In this document: positions 1 through 15,181 of the stretch, piece by piece
How positions within the stretch are numbered: the stretch's first letter is position 1
Layout: the number at the start of each line of letters is the position of its first letter
Assembly: GCA_963989245.1 (NCBI GenBank)
Contig: OZ022342.1
Location: forward strand, 45,770,802 to 45,834,801
Direction: 5' to 3'
DNA length: 64,000 nt
From: Nansenia antarctica
Lineage: Eukaryota > Chordata > Actinopteri > Argentiniformes > Microstomatidae
Made by a program: the position numbers and the translations under genes
The notes under the pieces: model-generated
Told to the model about the DNA's origin: nothing
Seen by the model: only the letters and a program-made list of their open reading frames with translations
Databases searched by the model: none

Positions 1-364
1 TCCCCCCTTTGATGCCTGTGCCTGCTCGTTGAAGACAATGCCAGGAAACATCTGAGCACATTTCAGCCATCCTTTTAAAACACCACAATCCAGAGCTTTT
101 GGCTTTATTTCCACACACACACACACACACACACACACGCCTTGTCACACACACTCTGTTGCCAGTGGGCCATGGCTCAATAATTCCAATTCCTATTGTC
201 TCATCGACATTCCTCCATGTTTACATGCCAGGCAGCCAGGAGCTCAGCAGTGTGTTGACAGCCTTTCCTGTTCCATCGTATGACTAGTGTGTAACCCCCC
301 TAGTCTGTGTCTGTTTCCTCTGACTAGTGTAACCCCCCTACTCTGTGTCTGTTTCCTCTGACTA

Positions 365-610
365 GTATCAACATTTAAACAGGCCCTCAAAACCCACCTC
401 TTCAAGCTTGCCTTCACCAGTTAACCCTCTCAGTTAACCCTCTCCCCCTCCCCTTCCCATGTGTCCCCAGCACTACCGTAATTAGGCCCCTATACTTTCT
501 TTCATTTATATATTTTTTATTTTTATTATTACTACTTGATCTTTTCAGTTTGTAAAGCGTCTTTGAGTGTCTCGAAAAGCGCTATATAAGTCTAATAATA
601 ATAATAATAA
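365..610 (+). mobile_element. LINE 3'-end remnant
   Basis: One frame reads VSTFKQALKTHLFKLAFTS then stop (368-424). This matches the usual C-terminus of fish non-LTR reverse transcriptase ORFs. It is followed by a short 3' UTR ending in a 'gcgctatataa' motif and an ATA-rich tail, typical of fish LINE 3' ends. Only the tail end is present. Confidence 0.5.
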
Positions 611-842
611 CTTTTATTTGTATAGTGCTTTTCCTGCAAACGTTGCAGCTCAAAGTGCTTTAATCATTATATAATCATAATTTAATGATTTCATTTAAAG
701 GCAATATTAAAAAGATGGGTTTTTAGTCTTGACTTGAACGTATATGCTGAGGTTGCATCCCTAATGTAAACTGGCAATGCATTCCACAATCTGGGCGCAT
801 AAAATGAGAATGCAGTCTCACCAGATCTCTTCTTTTGTACAT

Positions 843-892
<50 letters not shown>

Positions 893-900
893 GTCTAACC
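600..900. repeat. Dispersed fish repeat plus (ATT)n tract
   Basis: The sequence 'ttgtatagtgcttttcc' followed by 'caaagtgcttta' and 'gggtttttagt' has the same layout as a second stretch at 46350-46560, so it is a dispersed repeat family. It ends in an (ATT)n microsatellite. No coding potential is seen. Confidence 0.45.
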
Positions 901-934
901 CCCCTACTCTGTGTGTTTCCTCTGGGCCAATCAG

Positions 935-1050
935 AACCGTGTACAGGGTAGCGTACCGGGAGGTGAGCAGAGTGGCGCCCGCCCTCTCACGCTCTTACCC
1001 AGAATGCTGCCCGGGGTGGCGACGGCTTCACTCTCACAACTGTAACCAAG
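935..1050 (+). CDS. egfl7: egfl7 exon: C-terminal EMI domain
   Basis: The acceptor 'ccaatcag' is followed by a codon split after one base, then [12 protein letters not shown]...[10 protein letters not shown]. The double cysteine in CCPGW is the signature end of an EMI domain. The donor is 'ccaag/gtaacg', phase 1. Confidence 0.9.
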
Positions 1051-1399
1051 GTAACGTGGGCTTAATTAAATGTCACTCTCCCAACTCACCACCTGTACAG
1101 TACACCAGTATCAGAATCAGAATCAGAATCAGAATCAGAATCAGAATCAGAATCAGAATTGCTTTTATTGCATCAATGTACAGATACAAGGAGTACAATT
1201 CTTGGGTACAGGTTCAATTAGGCATTGGCATTGCAGTAGAAATACAAAATCAATACTAGAATAAGCAGGATATAAACAATAAAAACAATAAAGAATAAGA
1301 AGGGTATAGTCAACAATCAACAATAGCTGTATATACAATAGCGTTGTTGATTGTTATTATATATCCTGCTTATTCTTTAAGAACATACTCCGGTGTGTC

Positions 1400-1434
<35 letters not shown>

Positions 1435-1569
1435 GTGATGTTCTCATGCGTTGTGTCTCTCTGTCTGTCCCAGCGGTGTGTGTTCAGGCCTGTGTGAACG
1501 GAGGCACCTGCCTGAGCCCCAACCGCTGTGCCTGTCCTCTGGGCTGGACCGGACGCTACTGCCAAACAG

Positions 1570-1605
<36 letters not shown>

Positions 1606-1656
1606 CTGCATACACACACAGACACACACCTGCATACACACACACACACACCTGCA

Positions 1657-1744
<88 letters not shown>

Positions 1745-4700
1745 GGACATGGAATCACCCCAGTGTTCCTTCCCTCTCTCTCTCCCCAGACGTGGATGAG
1801 TGTGTGGAGGGGCAGCCCTGCTCCCAGCAGTGTGTGAACACGCCAGGCAGCTACCGCTGTGTGTGCAGGGAGGCCTACAGGCTGGCGGGGGACGGGCACG
1901 CCTGCCACAGCCTCCCCCAGCCCCCCACCCCCCCTCCCCTCCCTCCTCCTGCTCCTCCCACTATGCCGGGTCAGACAGTAGCAGACGATCACAGATCCAC
2001 CGCCAGCAACGCAGCAGGTACTGTACTCTCTAACGCTCGCTCTCTTTGTGCCTGTGTCAATATGACTGTATGTGTGTGTGTGTGTGTGTGTATACAGGTG
2101 TGTGTGTGTGTGTGTATGCAGGTGTGTGTATGTATGCAGGTGTGTGTGTGTGTATACAGGTGTGTGTGTGTGTATGCAGGTGTGTGTGTATGCAGGTGTG
2201 TGTGTGTATGCAGGTGTGTGTGTATGCAGGTGTGTGTGTGTGTGTATGTATGCAGGTGTGTGTGTGTATGCAGGTGTGTGTGTGTATGCAGGTGTGTGTG
2301 TGTATGTATGCAGGTGTGTGTGTATGTATGCAGGTGTGTGTGTGTTCCAGCAGAGCCTCCTCAGGGACAGAAGAGGACCTGACCTAGCCAGCCTCGCGGT
2401 GCATTATTACTTTTGGTACGCGCTATGCCACCCTCAACTCGTACCGTGAGTAATAATGCACTGCGTCTGGTATCAGCTGCGAGCGGACCACCCTGGGCGG
2501 TACGGTACGACCCCCCCCCCCCGATAACAACTGTACAATCCACTTCCGTCTAAACAGATTTATCTTCCCCGTAAAAAAACAAAAAACAACCCAAACATAC
2601 CAGAACCTTCTTTTAGCACGTCCCTCCCCCCTCTCTCCCACACGCTCACACATTTAAACCATCTAAACTGCTGAGTATCATCCTGAGAAACCCCCCAAAA
2701 AAGCGGGATTCTTACGGTCGTTCTCATAGATAGAGAGATGTTTGTTTGGTGTTGCCTTAGCAACCGTGCTGAAATAAGCTCTGTGTGTCTGGACGTGTTG
2801 GATGGGAGTCAAGGAAAGTCCCTTTAATTGCCTCTTTTCGGAGTGTGTGTGTGTGTCCGTGTCTTGGCACTCCTCTGTTGGGAGTATGGCACACATGATC
2901 TCATAACTTCTCTAACGACCTCTCTTGAGGTTCACCCCTTATCACCCAGACCCCCCCCCCCCCCCCGACTGTCCCAGTCTGTCAGTCTGTCTGTCTGTCT
3001 GTCTGGAGAGAGGTGAGGAATTCAATAAAGGAGACATTGGCTTTCACATGTCTGCATATTCACTTCCTGTACATGCCAGTGCTGTAACAACAGGGAGAAT
3101 GTACACAGAGAGGTTGCCAAACCATCTATCTATCTATCTGGCTGTGTGGATTTCTGCCCAGAGGACCGATTTCAGACCAAATTCACACAAGACGAATCTC
3201 CTCATCTACTGTACACGTAGTCAGGCTGTTCACCCCCCCCCCCCCCCCCCCCCCCAGAGTGTGTAATCATATAACGTACATGTGGATTGATGAACTGGAG
3301 AACTTGGGAACCGTTGCCTAAATTAGCATATTAGAGAGAAAAACAATGAAGGACAAAACACAGATATGACAGATCTCTCTACGTTGGAAAAGTGACTCAG
3401 GGGTTTATGTGCGTGCTTGTCTCAGAGGCTGCAGCTCTTCGGCGGCAGCACTGCTTTGGGTTTAGACGAGCCGTCCCCTGATCTGTTCATACCCCGGCGT
3501 GATGTTGAGGGTGATCACCGAGACCAACATGGGGGGTGAAATGCCTTGCTCACACTAAACTGTGGAGGCTCTCCAACTGACCCCCCCCCCTCTTCTCTCT
3601 AACCCCCCCTCTTCTCTCTGAACCCCCCCTCTTCTCTCTGCCCCCCCCCCTCTCCATCTGACCCCCCCCCCTCTTCTCTCTGACCCCCCCTCTTCTCTCC
3701 ATCTGACCCCCCCCTCCCTCTTCTCTCCATCTGACCCCCCCCCCTCTTCTCTCTGACCCCCTCCCTCTTCTCTCCATCTGACCCCCCCCCTCTTCTCTCT
3801 GCTTTGGAGAGGTTTTAAAGTTGGTTGTTTTTTTTCTCTCTCTCTCTCTCTCCTCTTGGCCAGGAACTCGCGTTCTCATTCCAGTTCCATCAACCTTGTC
3901 TGCTGGGGGTCATTGCTCGCCCCCCCCCCCTTCCTCCCCTCCTCTCTCCCCCCCCCCTGCTTCCCGACTGACTGCCGTCTCGATAGCATTCCCACATCTG
4001 GGAGAGATTGAGCAGTTCTCAGTTTGGCTCTCCGTGGCCTGAGAGCTGGTATCCCGTGCTAAGCTAAGCCCAGCTCTGGGGACCTGGCGTGGGGAGCTAG
4101 GGGGACACTTGGTGGCATGTTGGACCCAGGCCCAGCCCACCCTCGTGGTGCTGTAACCGATACAAGGGGAAATATGTTTAGAGAGCCAATGATGGACTGT
4201 TTGTCTATTTATAGGGCGTTCTCTGTCAGTTTGTATGTGTGTCTATGTCGTTTTCCCATATCTCCCCGGGCTCCTTGACAGACAAAAGTTATGGCTTTGT
4301 CACCGGCTTCAACCCCCAGGCCTAACCCCCCCAGGCCCCCCTGTGGTTCTGCGGTTCACTTCCTGGTTCGGAGTTCTGAGGTATGAATCATTCTGGAGAC
4401 GGATGAAGGGAGGAAGCTTTAGGGACTAGGAGAGGATGTCAGAGCTCCAAACGCTTGATGGATCTGAGAGGATTAAGCCCCCCCCCCCCATCCACACACA
4501 CACACACACACACACAGCCTTTCACTACCCTTTACCCCTTGGTTGAATTGTTTTCCCAGAACTCCCCTCTGTCAGCTGACCCACCCTCTGGAGTAGGAGG
4601 GGGTGTAGAGACGTATGTTCATGTTTACTGATGTGTGTTTGTGTCTGCAGGTGGAGGGGGGCTGGCGGAGAATGTCACAGAGGAGGTGCAGATCCTGAAG

Positions 4701-5825
4701 AACAGAGTAGAACTGCTAGAGCAGGTAAACACACACACACACACACAGACACACAGACAGACACACACGAACACACAGACACAGACAGACACACACGCAC
4801 GCACGCACACACACGCACACACAGACACAGACACGGACACCCACATACACACACCAAAATTTGCCAAAGAAACAGCAAACATACACACCATGCTTCCTTT
4901 GAAACGCCAGACACACACAGTGACCTTTTCAAAACTGTTCTGGGTTTCATTATAAGCTTAGTCGTTTTATGCTCTGTGATTTACAGAAAACATCAAACTG
5001 TAGCTGCATTTGGGAGGTCTATACATTTTTACAAGGGCAGCGTTACACATGAACCTGCCCACCGTGATGGCACGACTGATTCAATTGTGATATCTGCCAA
5101 CAAGATCAACTGCCCTTTCTCCACTGCCGGCATCCTCAGTGATGTTAGGAAGACCTTGATGATGACCAGCTGTGCAATAAGGTGTTAGGAGGAGTGAACG
5201 TCTTTCTATCTAACTGCCCTCCCCCCTGTCCCTGCCATCCCTCTCAATTGTATCCTCTCATCTTGTCCTCCCTTTTCTTTCTCTCTCTCTCTGTCTCTCT
5301 GTGTCTCTCTCTGTAGAAGCTGCAGCTGGTGTTGGCCCCCTTCAACAGTCTCTACCCTCTGTCGTTGGACGAGGGCGTGTCGGAGAAGACCACCTTCCTG
5401 TCCCACTCCTTCCAACAGCTGGACCGCATCGACTCCCTCAGCGAGCAGATCGGCTTCCTGGAGGAGCGCCTCGGCACCTGTGAGTGGAAGCCGGGCCCGG
5501 TCGTTCAGAACGTTTCATCTGGATCAGAACGATCCCGTTTCTGTTTTGTTTTTTTCTCGCTATCCAGGATCAGATCGATCTGGCTGATTTCGAGTCGTAG
5601 AGGTGGAAGTCAGCCATCTCGATCGAATCCTGGATCAGAGAAAAATAATCGAGATGATTCTGATCCAGATTTGAACATTTTTGAACAACCAGTGTTTTTA
5701 CGGTCCAGTCAAGTGACCATAGATGACCTACCGGCATTCATTACTGTTGTTAAAGTCTCTGGTCACTCTCTTGATGGGTCCTCTGTCGCTCTGTCTTCAC
5801 TGCAGGTTCATGCCAGGAGAATTAA
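935..5825 (+). CDS. egfl7: EGF-like domain-containing protein 7, 3' part of gene
   Basis: Secreted endothelial factor involved in vessel tube formation. Six exons can be joined with matching phases: 935-1050, 1474-1569, 1790-2017, 4651-4724, 5317-5479 and 5806-5825. In order they encode the C-terminal half of the EMI domain ([14 protein letters not shown]), a first EGF module ([19 protein letters not shown]), a calcium-binding EGF module ([23 protein letters not shown]), a Pro-rich linker, a coiled coil ([15 protein letters not shown] then KLQLVLAP) and the C-terminal [20 protein letters not shown]. The last residues align with the human end (SEQISFLEEQLGSCSCKKDS). Every junction has GT and AG. 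Exons for the signal peptide and the first EMI half are missing because the window starts inside the gene. The Pro-rich linker after the second EGF is longer than I expect from the human protein. The gene is tail-to-tail with agpat2, as in human. Confidence 0.95.
1108..1380 (-). mobile_element. LINE (L2-type) 3' tail remnant with a terminal inverted repeat
   Basis: Tandem 'tcagaa' units followed by 'ttgctttta' read on the minus strand as a TTCTGA-repeat tail, the usual 3' end of fish L2-type LINEs. The motif 'aataagcaggatata' (about 1259-1273) recurs inverted at about 1361-1377, so the inner part can fold back. Confidence 0.5.
1474..1569 (+). CDS. egfl7: egfl7 exon: first EGF module
   Basis: A 96-nt exon between 'ctgtcccag' and 'aacag/gtacac'. 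It encodes [20 protein letters not shown] and [12 protein letters not shown], a full six-cysteine EGF module. The donor runs directly into a (CA)n microsatellite. Confidence 0.93.
1571..1743 (+). repeat. (CA)n microsatellite after a splice donor
   Basis: An imperfect CA repeat with 'cacacctgcata' interruptions fills most of this intron. It begins two bases after the exon end. Long open frames here are repeat artefacts. Confidence 0.9.
1790..2017 (+). CDS. egfl7: egfl7 exon: Ca-binding EGF module and Pro-rich linker
   Basis: Begins DVDEC, the calcium-binding EGF consensus, and has [10 protein letters not shown] with the usual hydroxylation-type spacing. It ends in a linker with [15 protein letters not shown]. 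The donor is 'gcag/gtactg', phase 1, which matches the exon at 4651. Confidence 0.92.
2070..2348 (+). repeat. (TG)n microsatellite with tgcagg units
   Basis: Alternating (tg)n blocks broken by 'tatgcagg' or 'tatacagg' every 15-30 bp. It lies in the intron between the second EGF exon and the miR-126 hairpin. Confidence 0.85.
2398..2464 (+). ncRNA. mir126: miR-126 precursor hairpin
   Basis: The 5p arm at 2402-2422 reads cattattacttttggtacg plus cg, which is mature miR-126-5p. The 3p arm at 2439-2459 reads tcgtaccgtgagtaataatg plus c, which is miR-126-3p. The arms pair around a short loop (ctatgccaccctcaac). miR-126 lies in an EGFL7 intron in mammals and zebrafish, on the same strand as here. 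It is endothelial and supports VEGF/PI3K signalling. It should be co-transcribed with egfl7 and cut from the 2018-4650 intron by Drosha and Dicer. Confidence 0.98.
2465..4650 (+). other. egfl7: egfl7 intron downstream of miR-126
   Basis: No exon recognised. It contains C-tracts near 2512-2522, 2949-2966 and 3233-3255, the pyrimidine minisatellite at 3578-3806 and a short (CA)n at about 4493-4515. Confidence 0.6.
3578..3806 (+). repeat. Pyrimidine minisatellite (tgaccccccctcttctctc units)
   Basis: About ten units of a 17-30 bp all-pyrimidine motif with variable C-tract lengths ('cccccccctcttctctctga', some with an added 'catctgac'). Confidence 0.8.
4651..4724 (+). CDS. egfl7: egfl7 exon: start of coiled coil
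   Basis: A 74-nt exon encoding [20 protein letters not shown] and LEQ, the heptad region before the C-terminal helix. The donor 'gcag/gtaaac' runs straight into a (CA)n tract. Confidence 0.92.
5317..5479 (+). CDS. egfl7: egfl7 exon: C-terminal conserved helix
   Basis: Encodes [20 protein letters not shown] through [18 protein letters not shown] and LEERLGT. This is the most conserved part of EGFL7. The donor is 'cacct/gtgagt', phase 1. Confidence 0.95.
5806..5825 (+). CDS. egfl7: egfl7 last coding exon
   Basis: After 'cttcactgcag' the frame reads (C)SCQEN and stops. It restores the CSC-x-x-x ending of the EGFL7 family. This exon is too short to be found by ORF length alone. Confidence 0.85.
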
Positions 5826-6436
5826 GACCCTGAACACGGCCTGGGGGTCTCTCTCGCCCGGAGGAGACATCTCTCCATACAAAGTTCACCACACATTGAA
5901 CATAGGACTGGAGTCACGCTAATCTAGGATGTTGGCAAAGACGAGAAGGAACATTAGCACAAAAAGCAGTCAGTGTAAAAAAATAAAAAATGTTTCTCTG
6001 ATGAGACCATTCCAAACGTCAAGCCTAAGCTTATGATGGGCAAACCTGTCACGTGCTATCAGACATAACCGGCCCCAGCAGTATTATTAAATGACCGTAG
6101 ATTGCCGAGTCATTGACAGCACGATAGCATAGCACCACCTGTATCACGAATAATGGGACCTCATTCTCCTATTACCTTGAAATGACTGGAGCATCGGAGT
6201 CAAAACACCTGAGGGTCAAGGGTCAAACTGGCCATTTCGTCTCTGCGTGGTATTTAGTTTCCAAGTTTACTTTCACATCGGTGCAGCTGGGTCCACTTTC
6301 TGAGCCCCCCCCCCCCCCACCTGTCCAAGGGCTCACGTGGACATCTGTATTTATCTATTTAAGTTATATTTCCATGTTATTTCACAGAGCTACTAATTGC
6401 AAGTAGTTGTTTTATACATAGTTGACCTTCTTTTGT

Positions 6437-6442
6437 AATAAA
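6437..6442 (+). terminator. egfl7: Candidate egfl7 polyadenylation signal
   Basis: An AATAAA about 610 nt after the egfl7 stop, followed by a T/G-rich stretch. This is the first canonical signal I see in this orientation, so the 3' UTR would be about 0.6 kb. Confidence 0.5.
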
Positions 6443-6825
6443 AAATCGATTAATCAAAAATTGCTTTTGTCTTCCGTTCATCATATGAGAACAACACTCA
6501 TCAGTGGTTTGAACATAACAGTGTTCGATCATTTCTACCACACTCGAGGTCAAAGGATGCCATCTTCTCAAAGCTAACAGTGAGAGGTGAAATGTGGACT
6601 ACCCGTTCCATACCCAATGAAGGCCATTATGAGCATTCATTAGACCACTTAAGAGTCAAAGAAAATAAACATGAACTCAACACCTTAATAAAAAAGAAAG
6701 AAAAGAATGAAATTTATTTATTCTTTTTCAAGGCATTCAAACACATTTATCCATATTCTGTGAAATCAAGATACATAACTGATATTAACCAGATACAATG
6801 GGTGTCTGTCTTGTGTGTACTGTCT

Positions 6826-10164
<3,339 letters not shown>

Positions 10165-10322
10165 TCAGTGGCGCGAGGGCCCGTTGCTCTGGGTTACTGG
10201 GCCAGAAATGTCGCGGAATGCGGAGAGCATGAGCTCGTAGGACTTGTCGGAGAGCGAGGCCACGTCGTCAGACGTCATCCCCTTGGTGTCGATCTTCGGG
10301 AGGACCTTCAGCGTGATGGTCC
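10165..10322 (-). CDS. agpat2: agpat2 exon 6 (C-terminus)
   Basis: After 'cccctcccag' the frame reads [20 protein letters not shown] through [16 protein letters not shown] and ends SNGPSRH stop. It aligns with the human TVTVQVLEAIPT...DVPALVDTCHRAMRTTF region. Confidence 0.93.
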
Positions 10323-13300
10323 CTGGGAGGGGGAGAGGAGCCAGCGTCAGGGATCACAGTCACCACCATTTATTTTTTTATTTTTTTTAGAGAAATTGCA
10401 GAGAAATTATGACTGAGAAAGCTTATTTAATTTATTTCTCGGACAAAAAAACTACCAAATACTGTATTTTCTTAAAGAATCCCTATTTACTTCGGAGGTA
10501 GGGTATAACTATGACAGGGTTTCACTTGGAAAGTCAAAAGTAGATTCCGCCCTCTGCTGTTTAAAAGGAGTATCGCGATTCATTTTTCATCTCAGATTTG
10601 AATGGTCACGTTTGTATCCATAATTAACTGTCTCGCCATGCATCGTTACATCCCTATTAGTTACGATTCAATATTTTATTCAAATTATTGTGTAAAAGTA
10701 ATCAAACTAAAGAAACAAAATTCAACAACAACTCTGTACCCGAATTGAATTGCTTTTCTTTCCGTAGGTAGAACTTGCTGTAGGAAGAGAACACGATGGG
10801 TATGATGGGAGCCTGGAATAGAGAGAGGGAGCGACAGGGAGAAAGATTTAAGAGAGCTTCAGAAAAGACAATTAAAATGTTGTTGTTATGTCTCTTCTCC
10901 CTCACAGCAAAAGCCAAACAGGCAAACAGCCGCCACACAGACACACACGCAAGACAGGACAGGAATAGAGGGTGGGGGGACGTCGGGGTTCAACTGGGCT
11001 TCTCTGAGCTCTGTGCTCCCCGCAAACTCACCCCCACACACACACACCCCCACACACACAGCTGTTCTGTTCCACTGAGAACACGTCCATACACACCACC
11101 ATAGAGAAGCAGAGCTGAGGGGAGAGGGCTGCTCTGTGTAGACCTGACTGAGGTGTCTGTGTGTTGGCTAACAGGGAACAGCAGGGCTTGGTTAACCCGG
11201 CGCCTGCCTGTCCCAACACCATCTCCCTCTACGCCAGCTACACAACCACCCTCTGAACAGCCACAACCACCCTCTGAACAGCTACAACCACCCTGAACAA
11301 CCACAACCACCCTCTGAACAGCTACAACCACCCTGAACAACCACAACCACCCTCTGAACAGCTACAACCACCCTCTGAACAGCTACAACCACCCTCTGAA
11401 CAGCCACAACCACCCCCTGAACAGCCACAACCACCCTGAACAGCTACAACCACCCCCTGAACAACCACAACCACCCTCTGAACAGCTACAACCACCCTCT
11501 GAACAGCTACAACCACCCTCTGAACAGCCACAACCACCGTGAACAGCTACAACCACCCTGAACAGCCACAACCACCCTCTGAACAGCTACAACCACCCTC
11601 TGAACAGCTACAACCACCCTGAACAGCTACAACCACCCCCTGAACAGCTACAACCACCCTCTGAACAGCCACAACCACCCTGAACAGCTACAACCACCCT
11701 GAACAGCCACAACCACCCCCTGAACAGCTACAACCACCCTGAACAGCTACAACCACCCCCTGAACAGCTACAACCACCCTCTGAACAGCTACAACCACCC
11801 TGAACAGCTACAACCACCCCCTGAACAGCTACAACCACCCTCTGAACAGCTACAACCACCCTGAACAGCTACAACCACCCCCTGAACAGCCACAACCACC
11901 CTGAACAGCCACAACCACCCTGAACAGCTACAACCACCCCCTGAACAGCCACAACCACCCTGAACAGATACAACCACCCTCTGAACAGCTACAACCACCC
12001 TCTGAACAGCCACAACCACCCTCTGAACAGCTACAACTAGGGGTGTAACGGATCACCTAACTCACGGATCGGATCGTGTCACGGTTTTTGAGTCACGGAT
12101 CGGATCATTTTTCGGATCAACACAAAACATTTTTGTTTTTATAAAAACTGCTTTTTCCTTGAATTCTGTAAAAACACCACTTTTACTATGTGACAAAAAC
12201 CAACAACATTCAAGATGTCAAAACTGGTAATATATATACATATATTATATACATATAATATATATAACATATTCTACACTCAAACATTACATTGTGGGAA
12301 GTGCAACAAAGAGACGACAGACGTAGGTTGGAGTCGAGGATGTTTACTTCTCTCACTTCTGCTACATGCTAACATACACTCTCAGTGACAACCACAATAA
12401 CTTCACCCGGAACCGGAAACCCTTGCCCCTTTAACCCCCACTCTTAAAGGTACAAACCCTTCTTGGTGAATGTCTCTTAATGTGAATCACCACACAGGCC
12501 CCCCCAGAATTCACCAACCCAGAAGGTACAAAAAACCAAGATAACCATTAAAAGTCCAACTGAACAGGCAATCCATGAACAGTACTACAGTTAACGTGGC
12601 GGGGGGCGGATCAAGCGGCCGAAACGGCTGCGCTTTGCAGGAGGGGGATTAAGGGTGAGAACTGGAACTGGAGCTGGAACTGGAACTGGAGCCCGGGCCA
12701 TGGAAGGGACTGGGGCAGGGACAGAGGTTGGGGTAGGGGGCCGCCCCCGCCGCGGGGGTAGGGCCAACTGAACTGGCTCGTCAATGTTCAAGTGAGCAGG
12801 CTTGAGACGGTCTATAGCGACCCGCTCTGACCTGCCCCCCATGTCCACCACAAAGTGCTTAGCGCCCGCCTCCAGGACACGGAAGGGCCCGTCGTAGGGG
12901 GGCCGCAGTGGAGCCCGATGGCTGTCGTGTCGGATGAAAACGTACTTAGCCAATGGCAGGTCCCTGGGGACGTAGGACTGGGGGAGGCAGTGACGTGATG
13001 TCGGAATGGGGACGAGGTCATTCACAATGCCCCGGAACACAGTTCTATGAGAGGCGGCCGACCAGGGAGCTGCAGCCTCTGGAAGAAACTCCCCAGGAAC
13101 CCGCAGTGGCTGGCCATACACCAGCTCGGCGGACGAGGCCTGGAGATCCTCTTTGGGGGCAGAGCGAAGACCGAGCATGACCCACGGGAGGCGGTCCACC
13201 CAGCCACTGTCCATCAGGCTGGCCCGAAGAGCGGCCTTCATGTCCCGATGGAACCGCTCACAAAGTCCATTGCCCTGCGGGTGGTACGCCGTAGTGCGGT

Positions 13301-15148
13301 GGATCTTCACCCCCAGGTGCTCAGCAACCGTAGTCCAGAGCTCCGAGGTGAACTGGGGGCCCCTGTCGCTCGTGATGTCACCTGGTGTGCCAAAGCGGGC
13401 CACCCAGCACCCAATGAACGCCCGGGCCACCTCCGCTGCCGTAGTAGAGGCCAGGGGAACAGCTTCTGGCCACCTGGTGGTCCGGTCCACCATGGTGAGG
13501 AGGTAGGTATATCCGTGAGACGGGGGCAGGGGGCCTACCAGGTCCACATGCACGTGGTCAAAACGCCTCTCTGGCACCACAAACGGTGCCAAAGGGGCTT
13601 TGGTATGGCGGTGCACCTTAGCGCGCTGACATGCCACACACGAGCCAGCCCAGGTTCTAACGTCCCTCCGGAGGCCAGGCCAAACAAACTTAATCCCCAC
13701 CAATTTAGCCGAGGCTTTCACCCCCGGGTGGGAAAGGCCGTGGATGGTGTTGAAAACCCTGCGCCGCCAGGCAGCCGGCACCATAGGACGTGGTTGGCCG
13801 GTGGAGACGTCGCAGAGGAGAGTGGCTTTGGCCGCGTCGAACACCACGTCCTCCAGCTGCAGTGCAGTAGGAGCGACCCGGTAGGCCTGAATGTCAGAGT
13901 CTGCGGCTTGGTCCGCCGCCATGGCGGCATAGTCGAGTCCTAAGTGAACAGACCCGACGACCGCCCGTGAGAGGCAGTCGGCGACGAAGTTGTCCTTGCC
14001 CGCCAAGTGCTGGATGTCCGTGGTGAACTCGGAGATCGCCGAGAGCTGACGCTGCTGACGCCCAGACCATGGCTCCGAGGTCTTGGCCATGGAGAATGTC
14101 AGTGGCTTGTGGTCCACGAAGGCGGTGAACTGGCGGCCCTCTAACAGGAATCTAAAGTGTCTGGTGGCCAGGAAAAGACCCAGCAGTTCCCTGTCAAAGG
14201 TGCTGTACTTGCGCTCGTTGTCGCGGAGCTGTTTGCTGAAGAAGGCCAGCGGCTGCCAAGCCCCGTTCACCCACTGCTCGCACACCGCCCCCACTGCATA
14301 GTCAGAGGCGTCCGTCGTGAGGGCGACCGGGGCCGTGGGAGACGGGTGCGCCAGTAGAGCAGCGTTAGCCAGCGCGTTCTTAGCAGCCCCGAAAGCCTTG
14401 TCCATCTCCGGGGACCAGTCCAACACGTCCTTGGGCCCTTTTCCCCGCAGGGTCTCGTACAAGGGACGCATGAGGTGGGCGGCATGGGGAATAAAACGGT
14501 TGTAAAAATTCACCATGCCCAGGAACTCTTGTAGAGACTGTATCGTGCGGGGACGGGGGAAACTGGTGATGGCCTCCACTCTGGCGGGAAGAGGGGCGGC
14601 TCCCTGCGGAGCGACATGGTGTCCGAGGAAGGTGATGGATGACTGCCCGAACTGGCACTTGGCTGGGTTTACAATGAGGCCGTGGGCCCTGAGCCGCTCA
14701 AACAACTGCCGGAGATGTGTCATGTGCTCCTCCATGGACGCGCTGGCCACCAGAATGTCATCCAGGTAAACAAACATGAATGGCATGTCTCGGAGCACAG
14801 AGTCCATCAGGCGCTGAAACGTCTGCGCCGCCCCTTTGAGGCCAAAAGGCATTCGCAAAAACTCGAACAGTCCAAAGGGTGTGATGACAGCCGTCTTTGG
14901 CACATCCTGCGGATGGACCGGCACCTGGTGGTACCCGCGCACCAGGTCCACCTTGGAAAAAATGACGGCCCCCGCCAGGTGGGCAGAGAAGTCCTGTATG
15001 TGTGGAACGGGGTACCGGTCGGGGGTTGTGGCGTTATTCAGGCGACGGAAATCGCCGCAGGGGCGCCAGATGGACGGTTTTTCGGTTAAACCGAAAACCG
15101 GGGTTTATAAAAATAGAAACGGTTTTTTATCAAAACCGTCTGAAACCG

Positions 15149-15181
<33 letters not shown>

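Larger units (their letters stand above)
1..934 (+). other. egfl7: egfl7 intron sequence with repeats
   Basis: This stretch lies upstream of the first recognisable egfl7 exon. It holds a short (CA)n run near 109-138, a LINE 3' remnant, a non-coding fish repeat and an (ATT)n tract (about 844-891). I see no exon for the N-terminal half of the EMI domain or the signal peptide here, so those exons must lie outside the window. Confidence 0.6.

Noticed and set aside
13047..13943. 298-codon plus-strand frame antisense to gypsy pol
   Set aside because: The minus strand encodes clear RT/RNase H/integrase motifs; the plus frame has no recognisable domain and follows from GC-rich codons.
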